Of a DNA stretch of 35,895 nt, positions 1-8,248 are shown one piece after another. The position numbers were made by a program, and so were the translations under genes. This DNA is from an uncultured Oscillospiraceae bacterium (GTDB lineage: Bacteria > Bacillota > Clostridia > Oscillospirales > Oscillospiraceae): contig CALXCQ010000055.1 in assembly GCA_944386835.1 (NCBI GenBank), positions 1 through 35,895 on the forward strand, in the 5' to 3' direction. How positions within the stretch are numbered: position 1 is the first letter of the stretch; each line of letters begins with the position of its first letter. A model generated the notes under the pieces. That model made no database searches. It was not told where the DNA came from and worked only from the letters and a program-made list of their open reading frames with translations.

Positions 1-361
1 TCCTGATTCTTTAGAATCTGAATACAATATTTTAGCAGAAACTTGCGTTTTTTTCAATCTCCCCTTTCGGGAAATTGCGGGAGCATGAGAATTTGAGAGA
101 CCTCCACAGGAGTGCGGCTTCCAGGAACAGGGTCCCGTGCCTGGGAAGGTACGGCTGGGTCTGGGGAGGCGGCCCGGAAACCGGGGTGGTGCGGCCCTTC
201 CCGGTAGCGGTCAGACTGCAGGTGCAGGCCATACGGGCAGCTTGCCCCTATGCAAGGGTGGGGAGCCGGAAAAGAGGCAAAATTGCCACCCTGACAGGGC
301 TTGCTTCTGCCGGGTAATGGGATTTTTTGGCGGGGAGGGGATTCCTTTTCCACTGGGAGTG
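1..361. other. Gene-free left flank
   Basis: I see no convincing gene here. A plus-strand frame is open from base 2 to a TGA at 86-88 (28 codons) and could be the tail of an upstream gene, but nothing in it is recognisable. The rest is GC-rich, purine-biased sequence with only short inverted repeats, such as a CTTGC/GCAAG pair near 240-256. The longer frames on both strands overlap each other and have no matching ribosome binding sites. Confidence 0.5.
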
Positions 362-370
362 TGCTATGAT
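362..370 (+). promoter_or_regulatory. Candidate extended -10 promoter for the first DMT gene
   Basis: The bases TGCTATGAT form an extended -10 (TGn plus TATGAT at 365-370), about 50 bases before the first transporter start. The hexamer 17 bases upstream (TTCCTT) is a poor -35, so the call depends on the extended -10. Confidence 0.4.
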
Positions 371-421
371 AGGGCAAAATAAAGTCTTTTGGCAAGACCA
401 TACAAGAAGGAGTCTGAAACT

Positions 422-1318
422 ATGAGCATCACCCCCAGCAACCGCCGGATCAAAGGCGTACTGTGCATCTTGTGCGCGGCCTTTGGCTTCGCCCTGATGA
501 ACATGTTCGTCAAGCTGTCCGGCGATCTTCCTACCTTTCAAAAAGCCTTTTTCCGGAACTTTATTGCCTTTTTGGTGGCGCTGGCCCTGCTGAAAAAGGA
601 GCATGTCCACTATAAATTCAACAAACAGGAATTCTGGCTTCTGTTTTTGCGTTCCGCGTTTGGGACGGCAGGCCTTTTGTGTAACTTTTACGCCGTTGAC
701 CACCTGGTATTGGCCGACGCCAATATGCTCAATAAGCTCTCGCCCTTTTTCGCCATTATTTTTTCCTATTTCCTGCTAAAAGAGAAAGTGACACCGATGC
801 AGGTTTTTGCCGTGCTGGTGGCCTTTGCCGGAAGCCTGTGTATTATCAAGCCTTCTTTTGACTTTACCAAGGCCATGCCGGCTACCATCGGCCTGACGGG
901 GGGAATTATGGCCGGCGCCGCCTATACCTTTGTCCGGATGCTGGGCCAGAGAGGAGTACCGGGCCCGTTTATTGTGGCATTTTTCTCGGCATTCTCCTGC
1001 CTGGTCACCCTGCCCTATCTGATTTTTGCCCATGCGCCCATGTCCGCCTATCAGCTGGCCATGCTCCTTTTGGCAGGGGTGGCGGCAAGCCTGGGTCAAT
1101 TCGGAATTACGGCTGCCTACAAGTTTGCGCCGGCCAAGGAGATTTCCGTCTTCGACTATTCCCAGGTGGTCTTCTCGGCAGTTCTGGGCTTCTTCGTATT
1201 CCAGCAGGTGCCGGACGGATGGAGCGTTCTGGGATATGTCATGATCATTGCCATCGCCATCGTCATGGCCGTATACAATAACCGCCAGGGACAAAAGCAG
1301 ACCGAAAAAGGAAAATAA
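422..1318 (+). CDS. DMT/EamA family transporter, copy 1
   Basis: This is a 298-residue integral membrane protein of the drug/metabolite transporter superfamily, with two EamA repeats and about ten predicted membrane helices. The first repeat begins near residue 10 with a GVLCILCAAFGFALMNMF helix. The second starts at about residue 150, and the conserved segment FDYSQVVFSAVLGFFVF closes the family pattern. The ATG at 422 is chosen because AAGAAGGAG (404-412) lies 9 bases upstream; a TTG at 389 in the same frame has no such site. It is followed 73 bases later by a paralogue with nearly collinear sequence, and the two probably share a transcript. EamA members export or import amino acids, nucleosides or other small metabolites. 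The substrate cannot be read from the sequence. Confidence 0.93.
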   Translation: MSITPSNRRIKGVLCILCAAFGFALMNMFVKLSGDLPTFQKAFFRNFIAFLVALALLKKEHVHYKFNKQEFWLLFLRSAFGTAGLLCNFYAVDHLVLADANMLNKLSPFFAIIFSYFLLKEKVTPMQVFAVLVAFAGSLCIIKPSFDFTKAMPATIGLTGGIMAGAAYTFVRMLGQRGVPGPFIVAFFSAFSCLVTLPYLIFAHAPMSAYQLAMLLLAGVAASLGQFGITAAYKFAPAKEISVFDYSQVVFSAVLGFFVFQQVPDGWSVLGYVMIIAIAIVMAVYNNRQGQKQTEKGK

Positions 1319-1391
1319 AAAAGAAAACCCGGCAGGGCCGGGAAGAAGACGGAAAGCCGGACCAAGAGACGGGCAGAAGGAGGCGACAGCC

Positions 1392-2273
1392 ATGAAGATT
1401 AGACTTGGCACCAGCAAAAGCAAGGGAATTGTCTGCATTCTCCTGTCTGCTATGAGCTTTGCCCTGATGAATGTGTTCGTCCGTCTGGCCGGAGACATTC
1501 CCTCGATGCAAAAGGCCTTTTTCCGGAACCTGGTGGCGCTTGTAGTGGCTGGCGTCATGGTGAAAAACCAGCGGCAGAGCTATCGTTGCAACCGAACGGA
1601 CTGGGTCCTTCTCATAGCCCGGGCTGTGGTGGGTACCCTTTCTATTTTGGGAAATTTCTATGCGGTAGAGCATCTGATTCTGGCTGACGCCAATATTTTG
1701 GTCAAGCTGGCGCCGTTCTTTGCCATTGTGTTCTCTCTGATCCTTTTAAAAGAAAAGGTTACGGTATGGCAGGCTGTGGCAGTCGTGGCTGCCTTTGTAG
1801 GGAGCCTATTTATTGTCAAGCCCTCCGGAGATAATTTGGTCTTGGTGCCGGCTCTGGTGGGATTGAGCAGCGGAATCGCTTCCGGCATGGCCTATACGCT
1901 GGTGCGGATGATGGGTAACCGGGGTATCCCGAAAGGCCACATTGTCCTGTGTTTTTCCGCAGTCTCCTGCCTGTCGTTGCTTCCCTATGTACTGGTGGTC
2001 CGGGCGCCCATGTCCCCTTACCAGTGGGGAATGCTGCTTCTGGCCGGTGCGGCGGCCTGCGGCGGCCAGTTTGGTATGACAGCGGCTTATTCCTATGCGC
2101 CGGCCCGGGATATTTCTGTATTTGACTTTTCCCAAGTGCTGTTTTCCGGAATCCTGGGCTTTTTCATTTTTCAGGAAGTCCCGGATGGATGGAGCCTGTT
2201 AGGATATACGATGATTCTGGTGACTGCCGTTTTCATGGCTACCGGCCGGGCGGGGAAAAAGAACCATACTTGA
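1392..2273 (+). CDS. DMT/EamA family transporter, copy 2
   Basis: A 293-residue EamA-domain permease, clearly a tandem duplicate of the gene before it. Both share the segments FALMN(M/V)FV(K/R)L and QKAFFRN, a FYAV(D/E)HL(V/I)LADAN stretch, LLKEKVT, and QVPDGWS versus EVPDGWS near the C-terminus. The ATG at 1392 follows an AGAAGGAGG site (1375-1383); the frame is open further upstream but that part overlaps copy 1. A short GC hairpin (1328-1333 with 1337-1342) lies between the genes without a T tract, so it is not a terminator. The pair could act as a heteromeric transporter, as some two-gene DMT systems do, or as independent carriers; the sequence does not decide this. Confidence 0.93.
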   Translation: MKIRLGTSKSKGIVCILLSAMSFALMNVFVRLAGDIPSMQKAFFRNLVALVVAGVMVKNQRQSYRCNRTDWVLLIARAVVGTLSILGNFYAVEHLILADANILVKLAPFFAIVFSLILLKEKVTVWQAVAVVAAFVGSLFIVKPSGDNLVLVPALVGLSSGIASGMAYTLVRMMGNRGIPKGHIVLCFSAVSCLSLLPYVLVVRAPMSPYQWGMLLLAGAAACGGQFGMTAAYSYAPARDISVFDFSQVLFSGILGFFIFQEVPDGWSLLGYTMILVTAVFMATGRAGKKNHT

Positions 2274-2445
2274 CATGGGGTGTATCCGATTTTTTGTCAG
2301 TTTTTTTACACATTATTCACAAAATTCAGATATAGTGTTTTCCATACTGTGATGAAAAACGGCCTGGGAAAATTCTCGGAGATACGGGAAAGGCCCGAAA
2401 GGCTAAAACCAAGAAAATTTGAAAACTTGGAGGAACCGACAGACT

Positions 2446-4161
2446 ATGAATTGTCCATACTGTAAGCAACCCTACTCCGGACAGAGAAAGTTTTGCCCCA
2501 ACTGCGGAAAAGAGTTACCGGAGACAGGGAAACAGACGCAGCAGCCTCTGGGTGAGTCCCTGAGATTTGAGAAAATGTTCCGGTCAGCGCAGCCGTTGTC
2601 CCAACGGAATCCAACAGACGGGCAGAATCTGTCGTCGGAAGAGACTGGGAATTCGCAGACGGATGGCCTCAAAGCTATGGCGGCAGAGGAAGAAACCGGC
2701 AGTCAGCCGGGAAATGGCTCCGCCGGGGCGGACCCTGGAAGCGGGGCCGGAGAGGTGTCTGACGAAGCGGAAACCGGAAACATGTGGCAGACTTCCACTG
2801 GCAGGCAGGGCCGGGAGTACAGTGGCGGCCAGAACCAGACGGACTGGGAGCCGTCAGAAGAGGGACTGTGGAATTCAGAGAAAGACCAGGACAGTACCGA
2901 TCTGGAAGGTTCGGACACGCAGGGCGCCGGAAACAGTCGAATGGAAAGCCGAAAAGAGAATATGGACGAGTTTCCGGGAGAAAAATATGCCAAGTCCCAA
3001 AATAAAAAAGGAAGTCCGCTGGGATGGATTTGCATTGGCGTAGTGGCCGCGGCAGTGGTGGCGTTGGCTGTGGCGTTTGTTTTTAATCTCTATGGTGGCG
3101 CAAGTAAGGAACCATCGGAGCGGCAAATGAATCAGGTCATGCTCACTTGCGGCGATTTTACTCTGACCAATACCGAGTTCGGATATTACTACTGGAGCGA
3201 GTATTTCTACTTTATCAATGTATACAGCGACTATCTTGCGGGGATGCTCGATACGTCCATACCGCTGGATGAGCAGCAGTATGACGAAGAGACCACCTGG
3301 CAGGACTATATGATTGAACAGGCCCTGACCACTGTCTCCAATACCATGGCCCTGGTGTTTGAGGCGGAAAAGGCCGGCTTCACTTTGGACGAAGAGTATG
3401 ATCAGTCCATGGCTGAGGTACTGGGCAGCTTCCAGGAGTATGCGCTTTCCAACGGGTATACTACAGAAGACGGAGAAGCGGATGTGGATGCCTATTTGCA
3501 GGCGTCTTATGGCCCTACGGCCAGTTTGGAATCTTTCCAGGAGTATTTATACAACTCCTATCTGGCAGCGGCTTATTCTGACTGGCTTTTTGCCGAACCG
3601 GAATATACCCAGGAAGAAATTTCAGATTACTACGATCAGTACGCCCAGTCTTATCAGGACCAATACGGGGTAGAAAAGTCGGAGGATTTCCTTCGGGATG
3701 TGCGCCTGATTACCATTGTGCCGGAGGAATTCGATGAGGCAGGCTGGGACGAGGCCTATGAAAACTGTCAGTCCATCCTGACCACCTGGGAATCTCAGGG
3801 AAAGTTGGAGGACGATTTTGCCACCCTGGCCATTACTTATTCCAATGATAAGACTACCAGCGCCAACGGCGGTTTGGCGACGGATGTTTATCCCGGACAA
3901 TATGGGCAGGAGATCAATGACTGGCTCTTCGACCCGGAGCGGAAGGAAGGAGACTGTGAAGTCTTCCGGGAGGAAAACGATTATGAGATTGTCTACGTCA
4001 GCAAAATTTCCGATCAGAAATACTGGGAGGCAGTCGCGGAGGCAGATTTGCGATATGAGGAATATCAAAACACAATTGCCCAGTTGGTCGATAGCTATGA
4101 TTTCCAGGTAAATTGGGAGCGAATTGCCATTTCCACACCCAAAGAACTCTATGCCCAATGA
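2446..4161 (+). CDS. Zinc-ribbon membrane protein with degenerate parvulin (foldase-like) domain
   Basis: A 571-residue protein. It opens with a zinc ribbon (Cys3, 6, 17, 20), then a long low-complexity linker rich in Gly, Ser, Glu and Gln (about 25-185), one membrane helix (about 192-214) and an extracytoplasmic region. That region aligns with the following gene: a SurA/PrsA-like helical part, then a parvulin-like segment (about 413-525). The two parvulin histidines are absent: Leu421 stands in the RHIL-type motif and Glu514 in the final GYH-type motif. It therefore probably binds substrate, or partners its paralogue, rather than isomerising prolyl bonds. The ATG at 2446 follows GGAGG at 2429-2433. 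A TATAGT hexamer at 2331-2336 might be a -10, but it lacks a properly spaced -35. Confidence 0.85.
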   Translation: MNCPYCKQPYSGQRKFCPNCGKELPETGKQTQQPLGESLRFEKMFRSAQPLSQRNPTDGQNLSSEETGNSQTDGLKAMAAEEETGSQPGNGSAGADPGSGAGEVSDEAETGNMWQTSTGRQGREYSGGQNQTDWEPSEEGLWNSEKDQDSTDLEGSDTQGAGNSRMESRKENMDEFPGEKYAKSQNKKGSPLGWICIGVVAAAVVALAVAFVFNLYGGASKEPSERQMNQVMLTCGDFTLTNTEFGYYYWSEYFYFINVYSDYLAGMLDTSIPLDEQQYDEETTWQDYMIEQALTTVSNTMALVFEAEKAGFTLDEEYDQSMAEVLGSFQEYALSNGYTTEDGEADVDAYLQASYGPTASLESFQEYLYNSYLAAAYSDWLFAEPEYTQEEISDYYDQYAQSYQDQYGVEKSEDFLRDVRLITIVPEEFDEAGWDEAYENCQSILTTWESQGKLEDDFATLAITYSNDKTTSANGGLATDVYPGQYGQEINDWLFDPERKEGDCEVFREENDYEIVYVSKISDQKYWEAVAEADLRYEEYQNTIAQLVDSYDFQVNWERIAISTPKELYAQ

Positions 4162-4236
4162 TAACCCTTGCAAGTGGAAAGAAGATGTGCTACCCTGTTA
4201 CAAGATTGCATGAACACAAAGGAGAACGAATAGTCT

Positions 4237-5514
4237 ATGAAGTGTAAGTATTGCCACACGCCTTTGGATTGGGGCGAAACGATCTGCCCGGAGTGCGGCA
4301 GAGAGAATAAGCGGCCTAAGAAAAAATCTTCCGGGGTAATTTGGGTGATTTGTATCCTGGTGCTGGTCGTGGTTGCGGCTTTGGCGGCCCTTGTGGTACT
4401 GAAGACCAGAGATGCAAACAGTTCGGCCAATCAGTTCGAGGGCCTTTACAGCGAATTTACCGTTCCAGACCGAAATTATACGGTTACGGATGAGGAAATG
4501 GACGCTCAGTTGGGGAACACCGTGGTGGCCCAGTGTAACGGTATGCCCCTGGACAATGCCACATTGTCTTATTATTACTGGCATGCCTATTACAGCTATA
4601 GCGTCTATCTTGCCGGGGCAATTGATACTTCCAAGGGCCTGGATGAGCAGTCTTATGGGGACTATACCTGGCAGCAGCTGCTTTTGGACCAGGCGCTGAT
4701 TACCTGGGAAGAGTGTCAGGCTCTGGCAGCAGAAGCGGAAAAGCTGGGCGGTGAAATTTTGGATACCTGCCAGGAATATCTGGACCAAACCTTGCAGAAT
4801 ATCCAGGAGAATGTAGACGAGAACGATCAGTTTGAAACGATAGACGAATATCTGAAGTATTACTATGGGCCTGCCGCTACCGTGGAAAACTATACGGAGT
4901 ATGCCCGGACCTCTCAGTTGGCAAACCTCTATGCCCAGCATGTGGCAGACAATATCAGCTATACCGATGCGGATATTGATGGTTACTTCAACGAACATCT
5001 CAGTGACTATCTTAGCCAGGGAATTGAAAAAAGCGACGTTTCCAATGTGACGGTGCGGCACATTCTCATTCAGCCGGAAGATACAGAAGACGATGCCAGC
5101 TGGGAAGAGGCCCGGAAGAAGGCGGAGGATATTCTGGCACAGTGGGAGGCCGGAGAGGCTACCGAGGACAGCTTTGCGCAATTGGCAGAAGAATATTCAG
5201 AAGACCCCGGCTCTGCCGCCAATGGAGGGCTTTATGAAGAAGTGGCCCCGGACGAGATGGTGGAAGCATTTGACGAATGGTGTTTTGATGCCAGCCGGGA
5301 AAGCGGCGACACAGGAATCGTGGAGACCCCCTACGGTTACCATGTGATGTACTTTGTGGAAACCACCGGCAATTACAACTGGTTTGAAACAGCAAAAAGC
5401 GACTATATTGCTGAAAAACAAAACGATCAGTTGCTGGAAGTTTTGCAGCAGTACCAGTATGAGTTGGACTTTAATAAAATGGCGCTGATTACTTCGCCGA
5501 TTTATGGGGGATAA
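4237..5514 (+). CDS. Zinc-ribbon membrane peptidylprolyl isomerase (parvulin, PrsA/SurA-like)
   Basis: A 425-residue membrane-anchored foldase. It has a cytoplasmic zinc ribbon (Cys3, 6, 17, 20), a membrane helix (about 34-55), a helical chaperone part (about 80-265) and a PpiC-type rotamase domain (about 268-378). The rotamase domain keeps the family landmarks: VRHILI with His275, a FAQLAEEYSEDPGSAANGG segment, and PYGYHVMYF with His369. Members of this family catalyse cis-trans isomerisation of X-Pro bonds and assist folding of exported proteins. It is a PrsA-like protein anchored by a helix instead of a lipid, with an unusual cytoplasmic zinc ribbon. It lies 75 bases after its degenerate paralogue and 49 bases before the lipid kinase gene with no terminator between, so all three are probably cotranscribed. 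AAGGAG lies near 4218-4223. Confidence 0.9.
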   Translation: MKCKYCHTPLDWGETICPECGRENKRPKKKSSGVIWVICILVLVVVAALAALVVLKTRDANSSANQFEGLYSEFTVPDRNYTVTDEEMDAQLGNTVVAQCNGMPLDNATLSYYYWHAYYSYSVYLAGAIDTSKGLDEQSYGDYTWQQLLLDQALITWEECQALAAEAEKLGGEILDTCQEYLDQTLQNIQENVDENDQFETIDEYLKYYYGPAATVENYTEYARTSQLANLYAQHVADNISYTDADIDGYFNEHLSDYLSQGIEKSDVSNVTVRHILIQPEDTEDDASWEEARKKAEDILAQWEAGEATEDSFAQLAEEYSEDPGSAANGGLYEEVAPDEMVEAFDEWCFDASRESGDTGIVETPYGYHVMYFVETTGNYNWFETAKSDYIAEKQNDQLLEVLQQYQYELDFNKMALITSPIYGG

Positions 5515-5563
5515 TGAGAGAAACGTACGATTTCCCAAATGAAACAACAAGGAGGCACTCTCC

Positions 5564-6475
5564 ATGGGAAAGAAACTATTGTTTTTTGTAAACCCCAAGG
5601 CCGGACATGGAGACATCCGGAGCGTACTTTTGGAAATTCTGCAAATCTTTACCCAGGGCGGTTTCGACGTGACCGTCCATCCCACTTCCGGCCCCCGGGA
5701 GATTACCCAGGTAATTTCCCAGGTGGGAGAGGACTATGACATGGTAGTCTCCATTGGCGGCGACGGAACCCTCAATGAGACTGTCTCCGGCCTTATGACG
5801 CTGAACCATCCGCCCCTTCTTGGGTATATTCCCGGCGGAACGGTCAACGATGTGGCCGCGACCCTGAGCCTGCCCAAAAATCCTCTGGAGGCTGCCAAGA
5901 CCATTGTAACCGGCAGAGAATTTGTTATGGATATTGGGGCCTTTAACGACCGGTGGTTTACCTATGTGGCAGCTTTCGGCGCCTTTACGGACGTATCCTA
6001 TGCCACACCACAGCCGGATAAACGGATACTCGGCCGCCTGGCCTACCTGCTTCAGGGCGTCAACCGGCTGGCGGATATCCGCCCCATCCATGTGCGCATG
6101 TGGATCGACGGGCAGATGATAGAAGACGATGTGCTCTTTGGAATGGTAGCCAGCACTACCAGTGTGGGTGGATTCCGTTTCAAGGAAGATTTGGCTGTCT
6201 CGCTGAACGACGGGCTGTCGGAAGTGGTTTTGGTTCGCAATATTGAAACCTTGGATGAGTTTAACCGGGTGGCCACGGCCCTTCTGAAACAGGATCTGCG
6301 AAGTCCCTATTTTTATGTGTATAAAACCGACCGGGTCCGGTTCCAGTTTGAAAAACCCGTGGCTTGGACATTGGACGGAGAATCTGGCGGTGAAGTTAAG
6401 GCGGCGGAAATTCGCAACTGTCACAACAGTTTGCGGATTGTAGTGCCCCAGACGGCATCGATTGCAGAATCTTAA
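5564..6475 (+). CDS. Diacylglycerol kinase-family lipid kinase (YegS/BmrU type)
   Basis: A 303-residue cytosolic/peripheral lipid kinase. The N-terminal catalytic domain shows FFVNPKAGHG near residue 8, the diagnostic nucleotide-binding GGDGTLNE (65-72), and PGGTVNDVA near residue 93 where family members usually have GGTxNDFA. The C-terminal beta-rich domain contains VGGFRFKEDLAVSLNDG. Relatives phosphorylate diacylglycerol, recycling the lipid released by lipoteichoic acid or phospholipid-headgroup synthesis; some act on sphingoid or other lipids. AAGGAGG (5549-5555) sits 8 bases before the ATG. It lies downstream of the foldase pair and ends just before a strong terminator, so it is the last gene of that unit. 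The exact lipid substrate is inferred. Confidence 0.92.
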   Translation: MGKKLLFFVNPKAGHGDIRSVLLEILQIFTQGGFDVTVHPTSGPREITQVISQVGEDYDMVVSIGGDGTLNETVSGLMTLNHPPLLGYIPGGTVNDVAATLSLPKNPLEAAKTIVTGREFVMDIGAFNDRWFTYVAAFGAFTDVSYATPQPDKRILGRLAYLLQGVNRLADIRPIHVRMWIDGQMIEDDVLFGMVASTTSVGGFRFKEDLAVSLNDGLSEVVLVRNIETLDEFNRVATALLKQDLRSPYFYVYKTDRVRFQFEKPVAWTLDGESGGEVKAAEIRNCHNSLRIVVPQTASIAES

Positions 6476-6502
6476 ATTTGATTTCCCGGGAAAATTGCAA
6501 CG

Positions 6503-6556
6503 GCGCCCCATTGGTGTTTCGGTACTGGATACGGAAACCCAATGGGGCGCTTTTTC
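6503..6556 (+). terminator. Rho-independent terminator after the lipid kinase
   Basis: A 12-bp perfect stem pairs 6503-6514 (GCGCCCCATTGG) with 6539-6550. After one bulged base it continues as GTTTC/GAAAC, and it is followed directly by TTTTT (6551-6555). It lies 28 bases after the kinase stop codon. Confidence 0.9.
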
Positions 6557-6689
6557 TGTCCCAATGTGGAAGGGAAGACGCGGCACCAGTGCCGGAAAAA
6601 GAGCGGTTCATCGTCCGGCTCCGGGGCGTCTTTTGCCGAACTGCCAACCGGGAGCAGGCGGCGAAGGCAGGAAAAAGTGTCTGCCTGGC

Positions 6690-6718
6690 TTGCAAATATA
6701 CATATTTTATATTACAAT
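6690..6718 (+). promoter_or_regulatory. Sigma-A-type promoter of the DUF401 gene
   Basis: A -35 of TTGCAA (6690-6695) and a -10 of TACAAT (6713-6718) are separated by exactly 17 bases in a locally AT-rich stretch. They lie 55 bases before the ATG and after the upstream terminator, so the gene is probably its own transcription unit. Confidence 0.7.
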
Positions 6719-6772
6719 GTGCTCTATGACGGCGGATGGCTGCATGGAATTTGTGAGGTAAGGAAGAGACGC

Positions 6773-7990
6773 ATGAATATTGTAAAACTGGTAGTAGTCT
6801 TCGCCGTTATGTTTGCGGTGCTGATGTGGAAAAAGCCTCTGTGGATGTCCAGCCTGGCAGGGGCGATTTTAACGGTCCTTTTGTGGTGGATGCCGCTGCC
6901 TACGGCAGCTGTGCTGACCTGGGAGTCTTTAAAGGACAAAAGCACCCTGACGCTTTTGTTTGCGATCTACATTTTTTCTTTTATCCAAAATATTATGATT
7001 CGGCAGGGTTCATTGGACCGGGCGGAACACGGACTGTCTCTGATGTTTAACAACCGGAGGGTCAATGCCATTGCCATCCCGATGGTCATGGGGTTTATGC
7101 CCACTCCGGGCTCCGTGCTTTTGGCGGCTCCCGTGATTGACAGCGCCTGTGCAGGCCGGTTTTCCAAAGAGGACCGGGCCTTTATGGCAAGCTACCTGCG
7201 CCATATTCCAGAGTCCTGGCTTCCCACCTATACTCATATCATTTTGGCAGTGGAACTGAGCTTACTCCCCATGAGTGCATTTTTACTGGGCATGTTCCCT
7301 ATGTGCCTGGTGATGATAGGGGCGATCTATTTCCTGTACATCCGGAAAATTGACCGGGATACGGGGGTCAAAATCAGTAAGCGGCAGCCGGGTAAGGGCC
7401 TGTGGATGCTGGTGACCTCTTTATGGCCGGTGTTGGCAATTATTCTGCTTTTGCTGTGCGGCATGGAGCTGATTCTGGCATCGTTACTGGTGACGGTGGT
7501 CTATGTACTGGTGTCCCGCATTTCTTTCCGGCAGCTGCCGGAACTTCTGAAAAGTTCCTTTCACTTTTCCATGATTCTGGGATCGGCCATGGTCATGGTA
7601 TTAAAGGGCCTCTTAAATGACACCGGTGCGGTGGGAGAGCTGGTCAACGGCCTTTTGACCCTGCCCATTCCCATGTTCCTGATTTTTGGCCTGATCTATT
7701 TTATCGGCAGCATTGTGGTAGGGGGGCAGGCCATTGTGGCCATGACCATGCCCCTGGTATTTGGGGCCGGTGCTCTGGTGCCGGGTTACGGGCCGGCCAT
7801 GCTGGTATTTATTATGGCCATGAGCCATGCAGGTTCTCAGATGTCTCCTACCCACATCTGTCTGAGCATCATTGCCGACAACTATGATGTGCCCTTCGGG
7901 GACCTGATTCGAAAGACCGTTCCTGCCACCCTGATCTATTGTACCTGCGCAATCCTTTATTATCTGTTGTGGATGCTTTTGGGGGGATAA
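6773..7990 (+). CDS. DUF401-type integral membrane protein (putative transporter)
   Basis: A 405-residue, highly hydrophobic protein with about ten membrane helices. Its sequence resembles the DUF401 family of the ion-transporter-like superfamily. Conserved-looking features are the MGFMPTPGSVLLAAPVID segment in the first half and the repeat-like AMSHAGSQMSPTHICLSI segment near the C-terminus. Both place Pro, Gly and small polar residues inside membrane hairpins, as in sodium-coupled dicarboxylate-type carriers. The start at 6773 is chosen for its AGGAAG site (6761-6766) and because the protein then begins with a membrane helix; the frame is open about 230 bases upstream but runs through the promoter and terminator. 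It appears monocistronic. The family is uncharacterised, and a solute-transport role is inferred from topology only. Confidence 0.85.
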   Translation: MNIVKLVVVFAVMFAVLMWKKPLWMSSLAGAILTVLLWWMPLPTAAVLTWESLKDKSTLTLLFAIYIFSFIQNIMIRQGSLDRAEHGLSLMFNNRRVNAIAIPMVMGFMPTPGSVLLAAPVIDSACAGRFSKEDRAFMASYLRHIPESWLPTYTHIILAVELSLLPMSAFLLGMFPMCLVMIGAIYFLYIRKIDRDTGVKISKRQPGKGLWMLVTSLWPVLAIILLLLCGMELILASLLVTVVYVLVSRISFRQLPELLKSSFHFSMILGSAMVMVLKGLLNDTGAVGELVNGLLTLPIPMFLIFGLIYFIGSIVVGGQAIVAMTMPLVFGAGALVPGYGPAMLVFIMAMSHAGSQMSPTHICLSIIADNYDVPFGDLIRKTVPATLIYCTCAILYYLLWMLLGG

Positions 7991-8134
7991 AGAAGATTGC
8001 GGAGTGGCAGCGGGGATACAAATTTGGCTAAATTTGCCCATAAAGGCTCTGACTGCCACGTTTTTTTCCGAAATTTTGTCAAAACCTGTCGAATCCTGTT
8101 AAAAAAACGACCAATGTTACAATCAGATTACAAA

Positions 8135-8171
8135 GCGGCGGGAAGTCTTGACCTTTCCGCCGCTTTCTTCT
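8135..8171 (+). terminator. Hairpin between the DUF401 and SLH genes
   Basis: GCGGCGG (8135-8141) pairs with CCGCCGC (8157-8163). The stem is extended by GAA/TTC around a bulge and followed by a T-rich TTTCTTCT. It could terminate the upstream gene. The -35 hexamer of the SLH promoter lies in its loop, so at DNA level it may also be an operator. Confidence 0.45.
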
Positions 8172-8176
8172 ATGAT
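8148..8176 (+). promoter_or_regulatory. Strong sigma-A-type promoter of the SLH surface protein
   Basis: TTGACC (8148-8153) and TATGAT (8171-8176) have a 17-base spacer, 72 bases before the ATG. The match to consensus fits the strong codon bias of the gene it would drive. Confidence 0.75.
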
Positions 8177-8248
8177 TGTGCCATGAAGATGACTGAATGT
8201 TGGCCTGCGCCCATTTCGGTCCATCGAAAATTTAAAGGAGGAACACTC

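Noticed and set aside
2-88. Open plus-strand frame at the left edge that could be the tail of an upstream gene
   Set aside because: Only 28 codons, no recognisable motif and no terminator after the stop.
1328-1342. GC hairpin between the two DMT genes as a terminator
   Set aside because: Only six pairs with no T tract on the plus strand.
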